The notes under the pieces: generated by a model
Told to the model about the DNA's origin: nothing
Database searches by the model: none
The model's input: the letters and a program-made list of their open reading frames with translations, nothing else
Program-made: the position numbers and the translations under genes
Assembly (NCBI GenBank): GCA_028554755.1
Contig: JAPTOF010000006.1
Location: forward strand, 11,712,501 to 11,776,500
DNA length: 64,000 nt
DNA from: Cordia subcordata
Lineage: Eukaryota; Streptophyta; Magnoliopsida; Boraginales; Cordiaceae
Reading direction: 5' to 3'
Shown: positions 24,428 to 36,011 of the stretch, piece by piece
Layout of the letters: each line of letters opens with the position of its first letter
Position numbering within the stretch: the first letter of the stretch is position 1

Positions 24428-26305
24428 TATGTCATTCTCCATTCTTTAACACTTTGTCATTATTAGAAGAGTATTTGGGGTGGAATCTCTTAGACGGCTT
24501 TCTCATGGATTTAGAATTCAGATTTGGATTTTCTTATAACGTCCTTATCACGTAAGGACTAGTCGACTATGAGAGAGAATGAGAGAGATCGATATTGGTA
24601 AGCGTGACTAATTCATTGCTCCACAATGGATCAGAAATCTTGTAGAGCATTGAACTAAAAGGACGAGGAGATTTTGAGAATGCTGCAAGGCCATGCATCA
24701 ATTGTACATGATGATGGTGCGCCAATGCTTTAAAGCACCCTTGTTACTGATGGTAGTCGATTGACAGGAAATTTCCATTCATCCAAGTCGCTCACTACGA
24801 TTTCCATGGAATATCGAAGAAGAGATTTGTGTGTTCTTTCTAGCTCACCCTTGAGCGTGGGCATAAATATCATGCCACTGTGTTTTGGTTAAAAAGAACA
24901 AAAATGTAACACCAATTACAATGCTCCTAAACAAATGTCGTGAATCAAACTAAATCTTATCCTGTTAGGTGGAATAAGTCATATGGCTCGGGCAAGCTGA
25001 GAGCCTTATCCTCTGTTAACTCCACGGGCACGATATTGATCTAGTGTTTTCATGCATCCAACTCATCTTATGTCTTCCTGAATCAATGTCGAACTAACAA
25101 CAGAAAATGTTCAAGTATGATTTTTCTCTACCTCAAAGTTAGCGATTCAATGACCAATCTCTGGCAAAATCCTCCAACTTCATTCTTCAAATTGATCAGC
25201 CTCCAAACGCACATATGGCACTTCCGAACAATCGACATGGCACTTTAGGCTTCCATACCATATCAATTACCTCCATTCACTCAAATTCAGACACCTCAGA
25301 TGATCAAGAATTTTACAATTACGCAAGCTCTGCGTGAAGCCCCCTCTGCCATGGTAGCTAGCAATCTGAAGCCATTGCCTTTGAACCTCGAGATTGATGC
25401 TGGGCTTAAGTTTTTGACTATATATATTCGTTGCTCGCTTCAAGGGATCATAGTTATACCGCTCCTCTGATTGAATCAGTGCAATTAAAACATCAGTATT
25501 GCATAGTCCACACTCTACATATACCTGTGGACAAACAAGGAAACAGAACCCTCTGTTATGTTCTGATAAAAGATCCTGCCACTTCTTACTATCTCTGCAA
25601 ATTCAGCAGATTAAAAACGTGATATTTGATCAAGCCAAATCTAATATTTGACCCGAGCAGGAATGGAATAGCCAATCATCTAGTAGATTCACATATCTGA
25701 AGGAAACTGGAAGAGGAAGTCCAGTTTACAGTTTAAATCAAGTCAGCGAATTGGAGAAGTAAGACATCCACAAACAAGAAGGAGAGATACATCAGCTAGT
25801 AATATTCTCCACCATACAAGAGGTCTGCTACAAAAGACCTAGGTCATTCTATTACAAAGGTTTGAAAGCGAAGTGTCATTTCATCAATATTTTCTCACTG
25901 TGCAACTTGTTTCAAGCCTTCAACACCTGAAGTGCCTATAAAACTATTGGGTTAAAAGCCCTAGAGGTTTAGTGCTATCATATTCAATGGACAAACAAAT
26001 CATATTCATATTGCAGTACAAGTTCTGGTATAAGGGAAAGATGCAATTAAACGTGGCAATGACATTTTCCCTGAGCTGTGAACATTTAGAATCCTCAGAG
26101 ATGATGAATTTTGTCTCTAGCCATCATAGTAAGATAGGTAAAGTTGCACTTGATTCACAAGTGCTGAGAATGTATAGTTCCAGTGACGAGACAAATAACC
26201 AAGCTAATAATAAGTCATCAAACCAAACCAAGTCTCAGCTCACTGTATGGGTTGTGCTACATGGATTTGAGAGCAAAAAGAGGGAAATGAGTGAGAAAGA
26301 AAGAA

Positions 26306-26320
26306 GGGGGGGGGGGGGGG
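26306..26320. repeat. Poly-G run of 15
   Basis: Homopolymer directly after an AAAGAAAGAAG purine tract, about 30 bases beyond the PPR stop on the minus strand. In the transcript it would be a C run. Confidence 0.85.
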
Positions 26321-26347
26321 CAAAAACGATAATCATACCATGTATTT

Positions 26348-28540
26348 TCAAAGCACGGCAGGAGCACGATCTTCATCCACCTTACCAACGGCCTCAAGTA
26401 TTGATGAGTATGTTATGACATCATACTCAAAACCACTACTATGCATTTCTTTCATCAATTTAGCAGCTTCCTCAAACATGCCAGCACGGCTGAGGCAACT
26501 AAGAACAGTGTTGTAAGAGACAGCATCTGGCTTTGTTTTGGAATGTTTCATTTTCGTAAGCATCTCCATCGCTCGTTTCGGGCCACCTGCCCGAGCCAAG
26601 CCATTTAGGATTATATTATGTGAATTGATATCAGGAGTGCAACCACTTTCTTTCATTGTTTGAAATAAGGAATGAGCTTCATCCATCATGCCAGCCCTTA
26701 CCATCCCTGACATAAGGGCATTAGACGCATAGACATCAGGGCTGCAACCAAGTTTTTTCATCTCATTGAAAAGATCAACGGCCTCAGCTAGACGTCCCAT
26801 TTTCCCAAATTGTTTTATAATCACAGCATATACCCGAGCACTTGAAGATCCACAGTTCTCCTTTAACTCTAAAAATAACTCGTTTGCAGCCTCATAACGT
26901 TTCGCCTTTCCGAGACAGTTGATCAAACTGCAATAAGCAGCTGGGCAAGGAGGAAAACCCTTCTCATCCATCTCCTCGAGCAGAAGTAGAGCTTTCTCTA
27001 CTCTATTTGTCTTGCAGTAACCATCAATAAGAATTGAATAAGTAAAAGAGCTGGGACTAATACCATTAGCTTTCATCCTCTCAAACCACGACGAAGCCTC
27101 TGATACTGGAGCTTTGGATTCAAACAAAGCTTTAATAATAGTATTATATGTCACCACATTTGGTTGGCATTTCAAGGACTCCATGTCTTCAAACAGCTTA
27201 ATAGCATCAGATATACGACCTGCCCTGCCTAAAAGGTTTATTACATTGTTTATAACCACTACATCTGGCTTGCATCCCTCCTTCAGCATAGCAAGAAATA
27301 TCGAATAAGCCTCTTCAACTCTACCAGCCTTACCAAGTCCTCTTATAAGTTCTGTGTATGTATAAACAGATGGGGTGCAACAGGTCTCCTTCATATGCTG
27401 GACTAGTCCTAGAGCCTTTTCAACCTTACCCAACTTGAAATAGATTCCCAGTAAAGTTGTATATATCTTCGCATTGGGATGTAAACCATTATCCCTCATT
27501 TCATGGAACAACCTTATAGCAGAATCATCACGGCCTAATTTTGCAAAAGCTGATATAAGTGCACTATAAGTTACTGTATCAGGAAAACAGTTACCCTCAT
27601 TACACATTTCGTTATAAAGCTCGTGAACCTTCTCATGGTGACCTTCTTGCATCAACATCATGATTATAGAATTATAAGTACCAGCAGTCGGCTCGCACTT
27701 CCGACCTTTAATCTGATAAAACACTGAAAGAGCTTTGTTCACCATTTTCACCCTGCCAAGAATCCTCACTATCTCAGACAAATCAGCAGGACCAATCAGA
27801 CATGAACCCCGAACCATTTCCTGAATTACCTTCCACATTTCACCAACCATTCCCGCTTCCTCCAAACAATAAATCAAAGCCATGTACGTACTACTATCAT
27901 GCTCGAAATTCCTCCTCTTTGCTGCCCACTTAAAAAACTGTACTTTAACATTGATTTCAACATCAACTTTCAGAACTTCTCGAACTAAACGATGATCAAC
28001 CTTCAGCTGTAGCACTTCTAAAGCCTTTTCAGCATCAGGTCCCCACTTAAATATTTTCAAGATCCTTATAAACCTCTCATCCAAAACCCTCCCCGCACTT
28101 TTATAAATATATTTCTTTCGTAAAGCTCCTCTACTCACTGGAAAACTTTGGGTCTTTTCTCTGGGGCTTGCCAAACGGAACATTTGAACAATTTCATTTT
28201 CTGCATTACAAAATAACCAAACCCTATTTCACATATTTATAATCTTGTGTAAACACACTGCAATATATCATCATCATAAACAAGTATTAAGTGTATCTTA
28301 TCTAATCTTATAAACTTCATGGTAACAATTAACAACTTTTCAACTTTTTTTCTCATAAATATAAATAATGAGTAACATCATCTCATATCTCTCTCCTCAA
28401 GCATTCAGAAAAATATTATAGCATTTGTAACATTATAAATAAAAAAATGAAACTTTCAAAATTTTACCTGTTTGTTTGATTCTTTGGCTTAAAAAGGGTA
28501 AAGTAGATATTGCCCGCCTTGAACCAACTGAAGCTGCCAT
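26348..28540 (-). CDS. P-class pentatricopeptide repeat protein, At3g16010-like
   Basis: Organellar RNA-binding PPR protein of the P class. Two exons: 28468-28540 (MAASVGSRRAISTLPFLSQR, then IKQT) and 26348-28200. The join gives IKQTENEIVQMF, a stretch I remember from Arabidopsis At3g16010, which supports this start over the internal Met at 28183. The product is 641 aa. From about residue 100 onward it consists of tandem ~35-residue repeats of the form VTYNTIIKALFES, FTYSILIDGYCK and so on, over a dozen by eye, ending GFEYDVITYSSILEAVGKVD. The Arg/Ser-rich, acid-free N terminus could be a mitochondrial or plastid transit peptide. No E, DYW or SMR domain follows the repeats. The RNA target is unknown. 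Confidence 0.94.
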
Positions 28541-28609
28541 GATTCCTACGCTTTCACAGACAAAAATTAATTGGAACACGCACACTGTGTGTGCATATAT
28601 ATGCGTGTG

Positions 28610-28648
<39 letters not shown>

Positions 28649-29810
28649 ACAAATATGGCTTAACACATTAAGTGATGGGGTCAATTCATCTGGACGGATT
28701 TTTGATGCAGTAAAATGTAATTGTTAGTTATATCGGTCTGCTGCAACTCATTTTACTTTTCTTTTTTTTGGTGTAAGTTAGAGAATGACATTGAACTCCC
28801 TTCATTTTTAGTCTATATTACATGCAAATCCCTACAATTTGGAGATTGACAGAATCCCTCCCTCCCCCTCTTTTTCCTTTTCTTTTTCCTTTGTTTTTAT
28901 TGTTTCATTTCTTTTTGGGATGGGTCAATAGATGCATTTTGTATGAGGTGATAAAAGGAGTAAAGATGGTAGATCCTATGGTCAAGATTTCTACATCGAC
29001 ACCATGTGAGAATCAAAAGGAAAATAACGTGATAATTTTTGAAGTACATTAGGATAGTGTTAATCAAAAAATATAACGTTCTTGGTAAATAATTAAAAGA
29101 AAAATCTGAGAATAACGTCATGCATGATATTCCTAGGCTAAGCACGACGATTCTAGTAGATAAGCATAGATGGTAAGGTAAACAGTAAGGTTGAGTTATT
29201 TCAAATTTGATAGTCTCGACAACTAGGAAGTCCTTTTGTAGAAAAACAATGAACATTTGAAGTGCGTATGAATTATAATGACTTTGAATAAATAGTGTAC
29301 AAATATTTTATTTAGAATCTTTAGTAGCTTCATTCCTTATCTATGGTAAAGCCTTGGGCTATTTGTGGTACATAATAAGAAAGATTTACCCTTATTTTAA
29401 AAGGTAAACATGGATAAAGTTTATCGTCTCCTAAAAATTGGGATCTCTGGTAGGCATAGGTTACACAGATATTGGTTATTAGTCATATAAGTATCCTAAA
29501 TGAACGATTTTTTCTTGTTGCCACAAAAAAGTTGATCTACCAAAAGTTATTACATAATATCAACTTCAAAATGGATGAATATAATGTTTTGTCTCTTCCA
29601 AGACAAAGACTTTCCTATTTTAATTTTTTAACTAGAAGTTAACATTTTATGTTATTCAAAAAAATTTGTATGGACAAATTATTGCCTTCAAAATTAGAAA
29701 AAGAGAAGGGTGCTGCTACGAATCAAGAACCATTAAGAGGGCATTTGACTTTGCTTATTTAGGGTACTTATAAGCACCTAGAAAAAAGCACAATTTCACA
29801 TACTTTTTAC
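28541..29810. other. PPR promoter region and intergenic DNA
   Basis: An (AT)n microsatellite occupies 28613-28644, about 70 bases before the PPR start codon, so it lies in its leader or core promoter. 28860-28915 is T/C-rich. No gene recognised. Confidence 0.5.
28613..28644. repeat. (AT)n microsatellite upstream of the PPR gene
   Basis: Run of about 16 AT units within a longer ATGTATATAT-type tract. Confidence 0.9.
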
Positions 29811-30173
29811 TAGTAGATTAATAGATCACTTCGGGATGGCGTATACATCACACATCTTGGATTAAGTAAAAACTTTGGGTTTTTAACAAGCTACTGCTAC
29901 ATCAATTTCCTTAGGAATTGATGATCTTTTAACAATACCTTCTAAGGCATGGCTAGTACAAGATGTCGAACAACAAAGTTTGATTTTGGAAAAACAACAT
30001 CATTATGGGAATGTACATGCAGTAGAAAAATCACGTCAATCCATTGAAATATAGTATGCTACAAGTGAATATTTTCGACAAGAAATGAATCCTAATTTTA
30101 GGATGATTGACCCTTTTAATCTAGTTCATATGATGTCTTTTTCGGGAACTAGAGGAAATGCATCTCAGGTACA
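29811..30173 (+). pseudogene. rpoC2: Nuclear plastid DNA: fragment of rpoC2
   Basis: Homologous to the N-terminal part of plastid rpoC2 (RNA polymerase beta'' subunit). Readable pieces are [70 protein letters not shown] and [16 protein letters not shown]. The frame is broken by TAA at 29863-29865 (Gln codon in the plastid gene), by an extra T in the TTTTT run near 29879, and by TAG at 30052-30054 (Trp in the plastid gene). Similarity starts and stops abruptly at both ends, and the flanks are not plastid-like. It is therefore a NUPT with no function, decayed enough not to be recent. Confidence 0.9.
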
Positions 30174-30364
30174 TAAACACCAAATAAGCAAAGCTAAACA
30201 CCCGCTAAGAGTTGTTGGCCCAACCCAACAGAGGAAGCCACGCATTATGCTTGAAATTGATAATGTGTATCCATATCCAAGGTGCATGGTAGCAAAGAGA
30301 AGCAAGAGATTAAGTATAAAAAAGCCATTGAACCATTGGGAAAAGCATAGAAGAAGTCACCTAT
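30174..30364. other. Short spacer between NUPT and copia LTR
   Basis: I recognise nothing here. It is neither rpoC2 nor LTR. Confidence 0.4.
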
Positions 30365-30592
30365 TAAAGAGAGAAAAGAATCTATTATTCATTATTATGA
30401 ATGAGTAGTACAGATGTCTATTTATAGACATGACCCAGTATCTGAGATAACTAATCAGATCACTATGCCACCAGATTTAGTAACTAATCAGACTATCAAC
30501 TAACTCCAGCTGTACTACTAATGAACTGCAGTAGCTAACAATAACTGATTCTATGCAACAACAGAATAATTGACTCTATTTATTCTTTATCA
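30365..30592 (-). repeat. 3' LTR of the copia element
   Basis: 228 bases. On the minus strand it begins TGATAAAGAATAAATAGAG and ends CTCTCTTTA. Matches 35242-35494. Confidence 0.9.
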
Positions 30593-30604
30593 GCCCCCCT
30601 CAAA
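30593..30604 (-). other. Polypurine tract of the copia element
   Basis: Minus strand GTTTGAGGGGGGC immediately before the 3' LTR, the expected plus-strand primer site. The remaining coding frame ends inside it with TGA. Confidence 0.8.
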
Positions 30605-31205
30605 CTGGCCTGGGTGTAGAAACCAAGGGCAGTTTGGACCTGAGTATGTTGAACTGCTGCTGAGACAAAGCCTTTGTAAACAAATCAGCCACTTGATCTT
30701 TAGAGTATATGTAGGATAGCTTCAAGAATTTAGCTAACACTTGCTCCCTCACAAAATAATAATCAATTTCTATGTGTTTGGTTCTAGCATGGAAAACTGG
30801 ATTTGTTGCAAGTGCCATGGCTGAAATATTATCACAGTGTAAAACTAGAGCAGAGATAGAAACTGTTAGATCTTGAAACAAATAGGTTAGCCATTTAAGC
30901 TTAGAAGTGGAATGTGCCATGGCTCTATATTCAGCCTCTATAGATGATCTTGCTACTGTACTTTGTTTCTTGGAACACCAAGATATGAGATTAGGACCTA
31001 AAAACACTACATACCCTGAAGTTGACTTCCTGTCTAGAGAGTCTGAAGCCCAGTCAGAGTCAATAAAAGCATATAAGTGTAAGGGTCCAGGCTGAAATAA
31101 TAATCCCTGTCCTAGAGTTGCCTTGATATATCTTAATGTCCTTTTTAGTGCTGCAAAGTCTGCCAGAGTAAGTGAATGCATGTGTTGACACAAAGAGTTG
31201 ATAGC
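30600..31205 (-). pseudogene. Copia RNase H region
   Basis: Readable pieces are FIDSDWASDSLDRKSTSGYV, WCSKKQSTVARSSIEAEYRA and LHCDNISAMALATNP, followed by HARTKHIEIDYYFVREQV: the usual copia RNase H, with its D, E and D acidic positions present. It is separated from the reverse transcriptase part by a TAA at 31206-31208. Confidence 0.9.
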
Positions 31206-32595
31206 TTATTGTAAATCAAGTCTAGTCATAGTAATACACTGTAGTGCTCCCACAATACTTTTGAATTGAGTAAAATTTGCATATGGTGTTTGTTGATTTG
31301 CATTCTTGAGAGAAACCTTGGACAGTGTAGGAGTAAGAACTGAAGCACAGTCAGTCATCCCTAATTGTTTTAGCAACTGCTTAGCATATTTTGTCTGATG
31401 AAGAATGAGACCTTTTGTGGTATGAGTGACTTCTATTCCCAAAAAAATAAGACAAAGGCCCCAAATCCGTCATAGCAAATTGTGAGTTCATGACTTTTAA
31501 AAGTTTATCAATGTAAGAAGAAGAGCTTCCTGTCAATATTATATCATCTGCATATACCAAAACCAAATTAAAGTCATTGACAGTGTGATGAATGAACAAT
31601 GAATTATCTGCTTGACTAGCCTTGAAACCCTGACTAAGAAGAAAACTGGAGAGTTTATGATACCAAGCCCTGGGAGCTTGTTTAAGCCTATAGAGTGATT
31701 TCTTCAACTTGCATACATATTTAGGTCTAGTAGTGTCTTCAAAACCCTGAGGCTGAACCATATAGACTTCTTCTTCTAGGTTGCCATGCAAAAAAGCATT
31801 GGACACATCCAGTTGTTTAAGCTGCCATTTCTTGTTTAAGGCCAAAGAGATGACTGTCTTTATAGTTTGACTCTTTACTACTGGACTGAAAGTCTCTTGA
31901 TAGTCAATACCCTGCTCATGGAGATATCCTTTTGCTACTAACCTTGCCTTATATCTAGCAATGCTTCTATCTGCATTTGTTTTGATTTTGTATACCCATT
32001 TTGACCCTATAGGATGCCTGTTAATAAGTAAAGGAACCAAATCCCAAGTTCTTTGGTCCATTAGAGCCTGGAACTCCTCTCTCATTGCTTGCACCCAACA
32101 GTGATATTTAGCAGCTTCTTTATAAGATAGAGGCTCATGTTCAGGTGGTACTGTTATCAAACTGTGCAGTTGATATAATGGAGGTGGTAAACAGCTAGTC
32201 TTTGATCTAATTAGCATAGGATGATGACTTGATGGAGCTAAAGACTGAAAAAGCACTTGTGATAAAGCAGTAGAGCTAAAAGATGAAAAAGGTGCAGTGG
32301 GAGTTGAAGATGATGTGCCTTGAAGAGATGATGACGATGAAGAATTTTGAGTGACCAAGGCAAGTAAATTAGAGCCTGAGGCAATGGACTGATTTGAAAT
32401 GGCTAATGGAGAATTAGGAGATTGAGATTGATGTAAAAACTCTATGGGATATGATGTATGACTGGAGAGATGAGAAGAAGAATGAATAGAGTCTTTTGAG
32501 CTTGTAGAAGAATCCAGTGTTGGAGAGAACACAAACACTGGTGAATATGAATGTCTTGGACTAGAGGAATCAGGCTCAATAGAAGGATCTAAGAA
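31206..32595 (-). pseudogene. Copia reverse transcriptase region
   Basis: Contains WVYKIKTNADRSIARYKARL, ETFSPVVKSQTIK, LDVSNAFLHGNLEEEVYM and the catalytic YADD box in LVYADDIILTGSS. A homopolymer of seven A at 31441-31447 (minus-strand T run) shifts the frame after LSYFF. The downstream frame resumes with GIEVTHTTKGLILHQTKYA. A TAG at 32596-32598 cuts it from the integrase part. Confidence 0.9.
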
Positions 32596-33951
32596 CTAAG
32601 ACACTGGGACTGGAGTATGAGGTTGAGGGTAAGGAAAAACATGTTCATTAAACCTCACATGCCTTGACACAAAAACTCTGTGAGTTATAAGCTCAAGGCA
32701 TTTGTACCCTTTTGTGTTGGGACAAAATCCTAAGAAAGCACAAGGTGTAGGCTTAAACTTCAATTTATTTTTATTATAAGGCTTGAGCCAAGGATAGCAG
32801 ACACACCCAAAAGCTTTCAAGGTTTGATATTCAGGTTTAGAGGAATAAAGTACCTCATAAGGAGATTTATTGTTGAGAAATGTAGTAGGCATTCTATTTA
32901 TAAGATAATTTGCCATAGATACAGCCTCTAACCAAAACTGTGGTGGGAAATGACTCTGATGTAACAAGGCTAAGGCTGTCTCTACCAAATGTCTATGTTT
33001 TCTCTCAACTCTACCATTTTGTTATGGGGTATATGGGCAAGAGGTCTGATGAATAACACCTTTGGATTGAAGAAATTTTCCCAATTTGTAATTGAGAAAC
33101 TCAGTCCCATTGTCAGTTCTTATAACCTTTAGATTTTCTTGAAACTGTGTGTGAATCATGTTATAGAATGTGACAAAAATATCAAAAAATTGAGATTTAT
33201 ATAGCATAGGGTAAATCCACACAAATCTGGAACAGTCATCAACAAAAGCTATGTAACACTTGTAGCCTTTATTAGAAATCACAGGGGCAGGGTCCCATAC
33301 ATCTATGTGTATAAGTTGGAAAAGATCAAAAGTCACTGAAGTAGACAATTGAAAAGGCAACTTGTGAGATTTAGCTAAACTACATGATTCACACTGAATA
33401 GTAGAGCTAGGCAGTCTAATATTGAGAAGCTTGGAAAGTGTTTGAGCTGCAGTAGCTGAGGGGTGACCAAGCCTTCTATGCCACACAAGATCTTTTGCTG
33501 AGATAGACCTGGGTGTGAGAATTTTGGCTACAAAATGACTGGTTGACTTGGAAGAAGAAAGAAAAGAGGAAAGATTGTACAAGCCTTGCTCACAGGGGGC
33601 CTTGTACAAAGTTGCTTGAGTTGCATTGTCCATAATGTGCACCTCCTTTGCAATAAACAGGAGAGTACAATTGTTGTCCTGAGTGAGCTTGGATATTGAA
33701 AGTAAATTGGTGGAAACAGAAGGGACATAAAGTGTATTAGGAAGAATAAGATATGTAAAGGGTAGAGAGATTGTACCATTCCTTGTACCATGTATAGTCA
33801 AAGCCTGACCATTTCCAACTGCCACTGCATCTGCCCCATTGTATGGTTGATAAGATTGCAGCTGAGCCATGTCATTAGTAACATAAACATTTGCCCCAGA
33901 GTCAAGCACCCACTGCTGATTATCTACTGATTGCTGACCACTCTGAGCCAT
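32596..33951 (-). pseudogene. Copia protease and integrase region
   Basis: The aspartic protease motif WVLDSGANVYVTND is at the start. The integrase zinc-binding HRRLGHPS and CESC pairs follow, and then the catalytic core with HIDVWDPAPV and RTDNGTEFLN. The frame is interrupted by TAA at 33020-33022, in the family's normally invariant QQNG box. Confidence 0.9.
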
Positions 33952-34988
33952 TGGAGCTTGCTTACTAATGGTCTGAGACTGATATTTATTATTATCAAAC
34001 CTATGCCAGCGAGTGATAGCAAGATGATTTGGTTTGCCACAAATTTGACAGATAATTTTGTTAGAGGTGCCTGTATTCTGTGAGTGTTGAGGTGCACTTT
34101 GTTGAGGGGTGAGAGATTATGGAGAGAAACCAGAAGTAGCTTGAGATTATGAAGAGAAACCAGAACCAGCTTGAACATTATTGAATTGAGCCCCCCTGCC
34201 TCTTCCATTTCTACCCCCCTTACTGTTATAATTTCCTCTGCCTCTAGATGGTCCACCCCTAGACTGAGTTTGAGAATATAGTACAGTATGTATATTTTGA
34301 CTGTTAGAGTCACTTAGAGTGAGATTATTATCTAACTTTAGATGCAGCTCTTCAGAAATAAGCAAGGAGGACAGTTCAGCAACAGTGATTGAAGAAGGCC
34401 TAACTCTAATGGAGGCTCTGAAATAGTTGTACTTAGGGGGTAAACCCTTAAGTATGTACATCACTAGATCCTCTTGAGTAACCACCTCATTAACACTTGC
34501 AAGACCATCTGTAATAGTCTTGCCATGATCAAGATAGGCCTGCATAGTGTTAGTCCTTTTGAAAGATGAAGCAAATGAACTTTCAGTTAGTATATGTGAG
34601 ATCTGGTCAATGAATTGTATCTATTGTGAAGAGTAACCCAAACTTCATTAGCAGTCTCTAAATGAAGGACTTGTGTTTGGACAGCAGGAGTCATAGTATT
34701 AAACAAACATGATTTTAGATAATCATCATTAGTGATCCACACCTCATAGGCTAGATTAGGGATTGGATTGCTTAAATCATTAGTAATTTCTTTATCAGGA
34801 CATGTGACCTGTCCAGTGACATGATTAAGCAGCTTCCCAGCCCTTAGAGCAATCTGGATCTGAGATTTCCAAGCAATGAAGTTTGTATTATCTAGTTTTG
34901 TGGAGACTAAATTGCCTAGATTCTGAATTAGAATCTTTAATCCCAAAGGCAAATCTGTTGTAAAACCAGAAGTTGATGTAGAAGCCAT
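33952..34988 (-). pseudogene. Copia gag region
   Basis: ATG at 34988. It has a gag core (NTNFIAWKSQIQIALRAGKL, then EVWVTLHNRYNSLTRSHI), a frame break near 34590, an RGRGNY-type basic stretch, and TAA codons at 34147-34149 and 34117-34119 in both units of a 30-bp duplication. The zinc knuckle (34009-34050) reads C-x2-C-x4-H but has Arg in place of the last Cys. Confidence 0.85.
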
Positions 34989-35225
34989 TGAAGCTGCGTG
35001 AAGAAGAAGAAATTGGAGTAGAAAATTTGAGAAGGAGATTACAAAATTTGAACCAGTAGAAGTGATTGCCTAGTGAAGCAAGAGCTTCGATTGAATTTTG
35101 ATGAAGTTCGCAAGCTGGAAAGATGAATTTTAATGGTGTTCTCACTATCGAGAAACCCTAGCTAAATTGGGGAAGAACACTTAAAGTGTTCTAAAAAAAA
35201 AAAAAATGAAACACAGGATTTGAAC

Positions 35226-35241
35226 CTTGCTCTGGATACCA
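35226..35241 (-). other. Primer-binding site of the copia element
   Basis: Minus strand TGGTATCCAGAGC directly after the 5' LTR. The canonical initiator-methionine site is TGGTATCAGAGC; here one extra C interrupts it. Confidence 0.8.
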
Positions 35242-35494
35242 TAAAGAGAGAAAAGAATCAATTATTCATTATTATGAATGAGTAGTATAGATGTCTATTT
35301 ATAGACATACCACTAGTTGTACATATAACTAACTGTACTGCTATGCCAGCTGTACTAGTAACTAACTATACTATCAACTAAGTAACTAATTGTACTATCA
35401 ACTAACTTTAGCTGTACTACTAATGAACTACAGTAGCTAACAATAATTGATTCTATGCAACGACAGAACAATTGACTCTATTTATTCTTTATCA
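35242..35494 (-). repeat. 5' LTR of the copia element
   Basis: 253 bases, matching 30365-30592 but carrying extra sequence in the middle (a repeated TAACTAACTGTACT-type phrase). Confidence 0.9.
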
Positions 35495-36011
35495 TCTATG
35501 TTTTACTTTGTTTCTTTACATTTTTGTTATTTATTTATTTATTTTTTTGATTCCTTTACATTCACTCCAAAGGACCCTCAAGTGGAGGAAACTTCACGAG
35601 AACTGAATTATTGGGTTGACTTAAGAATGCAGTAAATATTTCTTACACACGAGAGTAGGCTGCGCATCCGATTCTTTCTTTGATTGAGATGTATAGAACC
35701 TGTTCATGGATTAATTAACTTAACAAAGATGTGCAAAAGTTCTATTTGCCTCTACTGTGTTGATGGGCCAGATACCCACGAAATCAAAGCCCAAGGCCCA
35801 AAATCATTTCATTTTTTTTTTTTTTTGGTAACACGTTTAAAGGGACCTCTGTCCCCAATCAGAAAGTGGCGGGAAAATCACAACCCTCCTCTTTAGGGTT
35901 TCATGATTTTGTCAAAAAAACTAATACAGTCTCAAAATTCCCATTTCATTCAGAAAGCTCGCTCACATTTGAAGCAAAAGTGAAAAACAAGGAGAGAAAA
36001 AAAGGAAGAAG
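35495..36011 (+). promoter_or_regulatory. RTEL1 upstream region and leader
   Basis: Only about 520 bases separate the copia 5' LTR from the RTEL1 start codon, so promoter and leader must fit here unless the LTR contributes. No clear TATA box. The last 60 bases are purine-rich. Confidence 0.4.

Larger units (their letters stand above)
23859..26347. other. Trihelix 3' region and intergenic DNA
   Basis: 3'UTR from 23859. A short MITE lies at 24345. The stretch 24600-25700 is less AT-rich than the deserts, but I can find no sustained reading frame or family in either strand. The PPR 3'UTR should enter from the right, and a 15-base G run (26306-26320) lies just beyond its stop codon. Confidence 0.45.
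30365..35494 (-). mobile_element. Ty1/copia LTR retrotransposon, inactive
   Basis: A 5.1-kb element read on the minus strand, in the order 5' LTR (35242-35494), primer-binding site, gag, protease, integrase, reverse transcriptase, RNase H, polypurine tract, 3' LTR (30365-30592). Integrase before reverse transcriptase is the copia order. Flanks CCTAT (left) and TCTAT (right) agree in 4 of 5 bases, a worn 5-bp target duplication. The two LTRs differ by scattered substitutions and a net 25 bases, so the insertion is not young. The coding region has several stops and at least two frameshifts (see the parts). Confidence 0.93.

Noticed and set aside
28433..28727. Overlapping ORFs on both strands at the AT microsatellite
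   Set aside because: Most of their length is Ile/Tyr or Thr/His runs from the microsatellite. Only the first PPR exon (28468-28540) is supported.
30085..30408. 107-codon ORF over the NUPT end
   Set aside because: It starts inside the rpoC2 fragment and runs into unrelated DNA and the LTR; not a gene.
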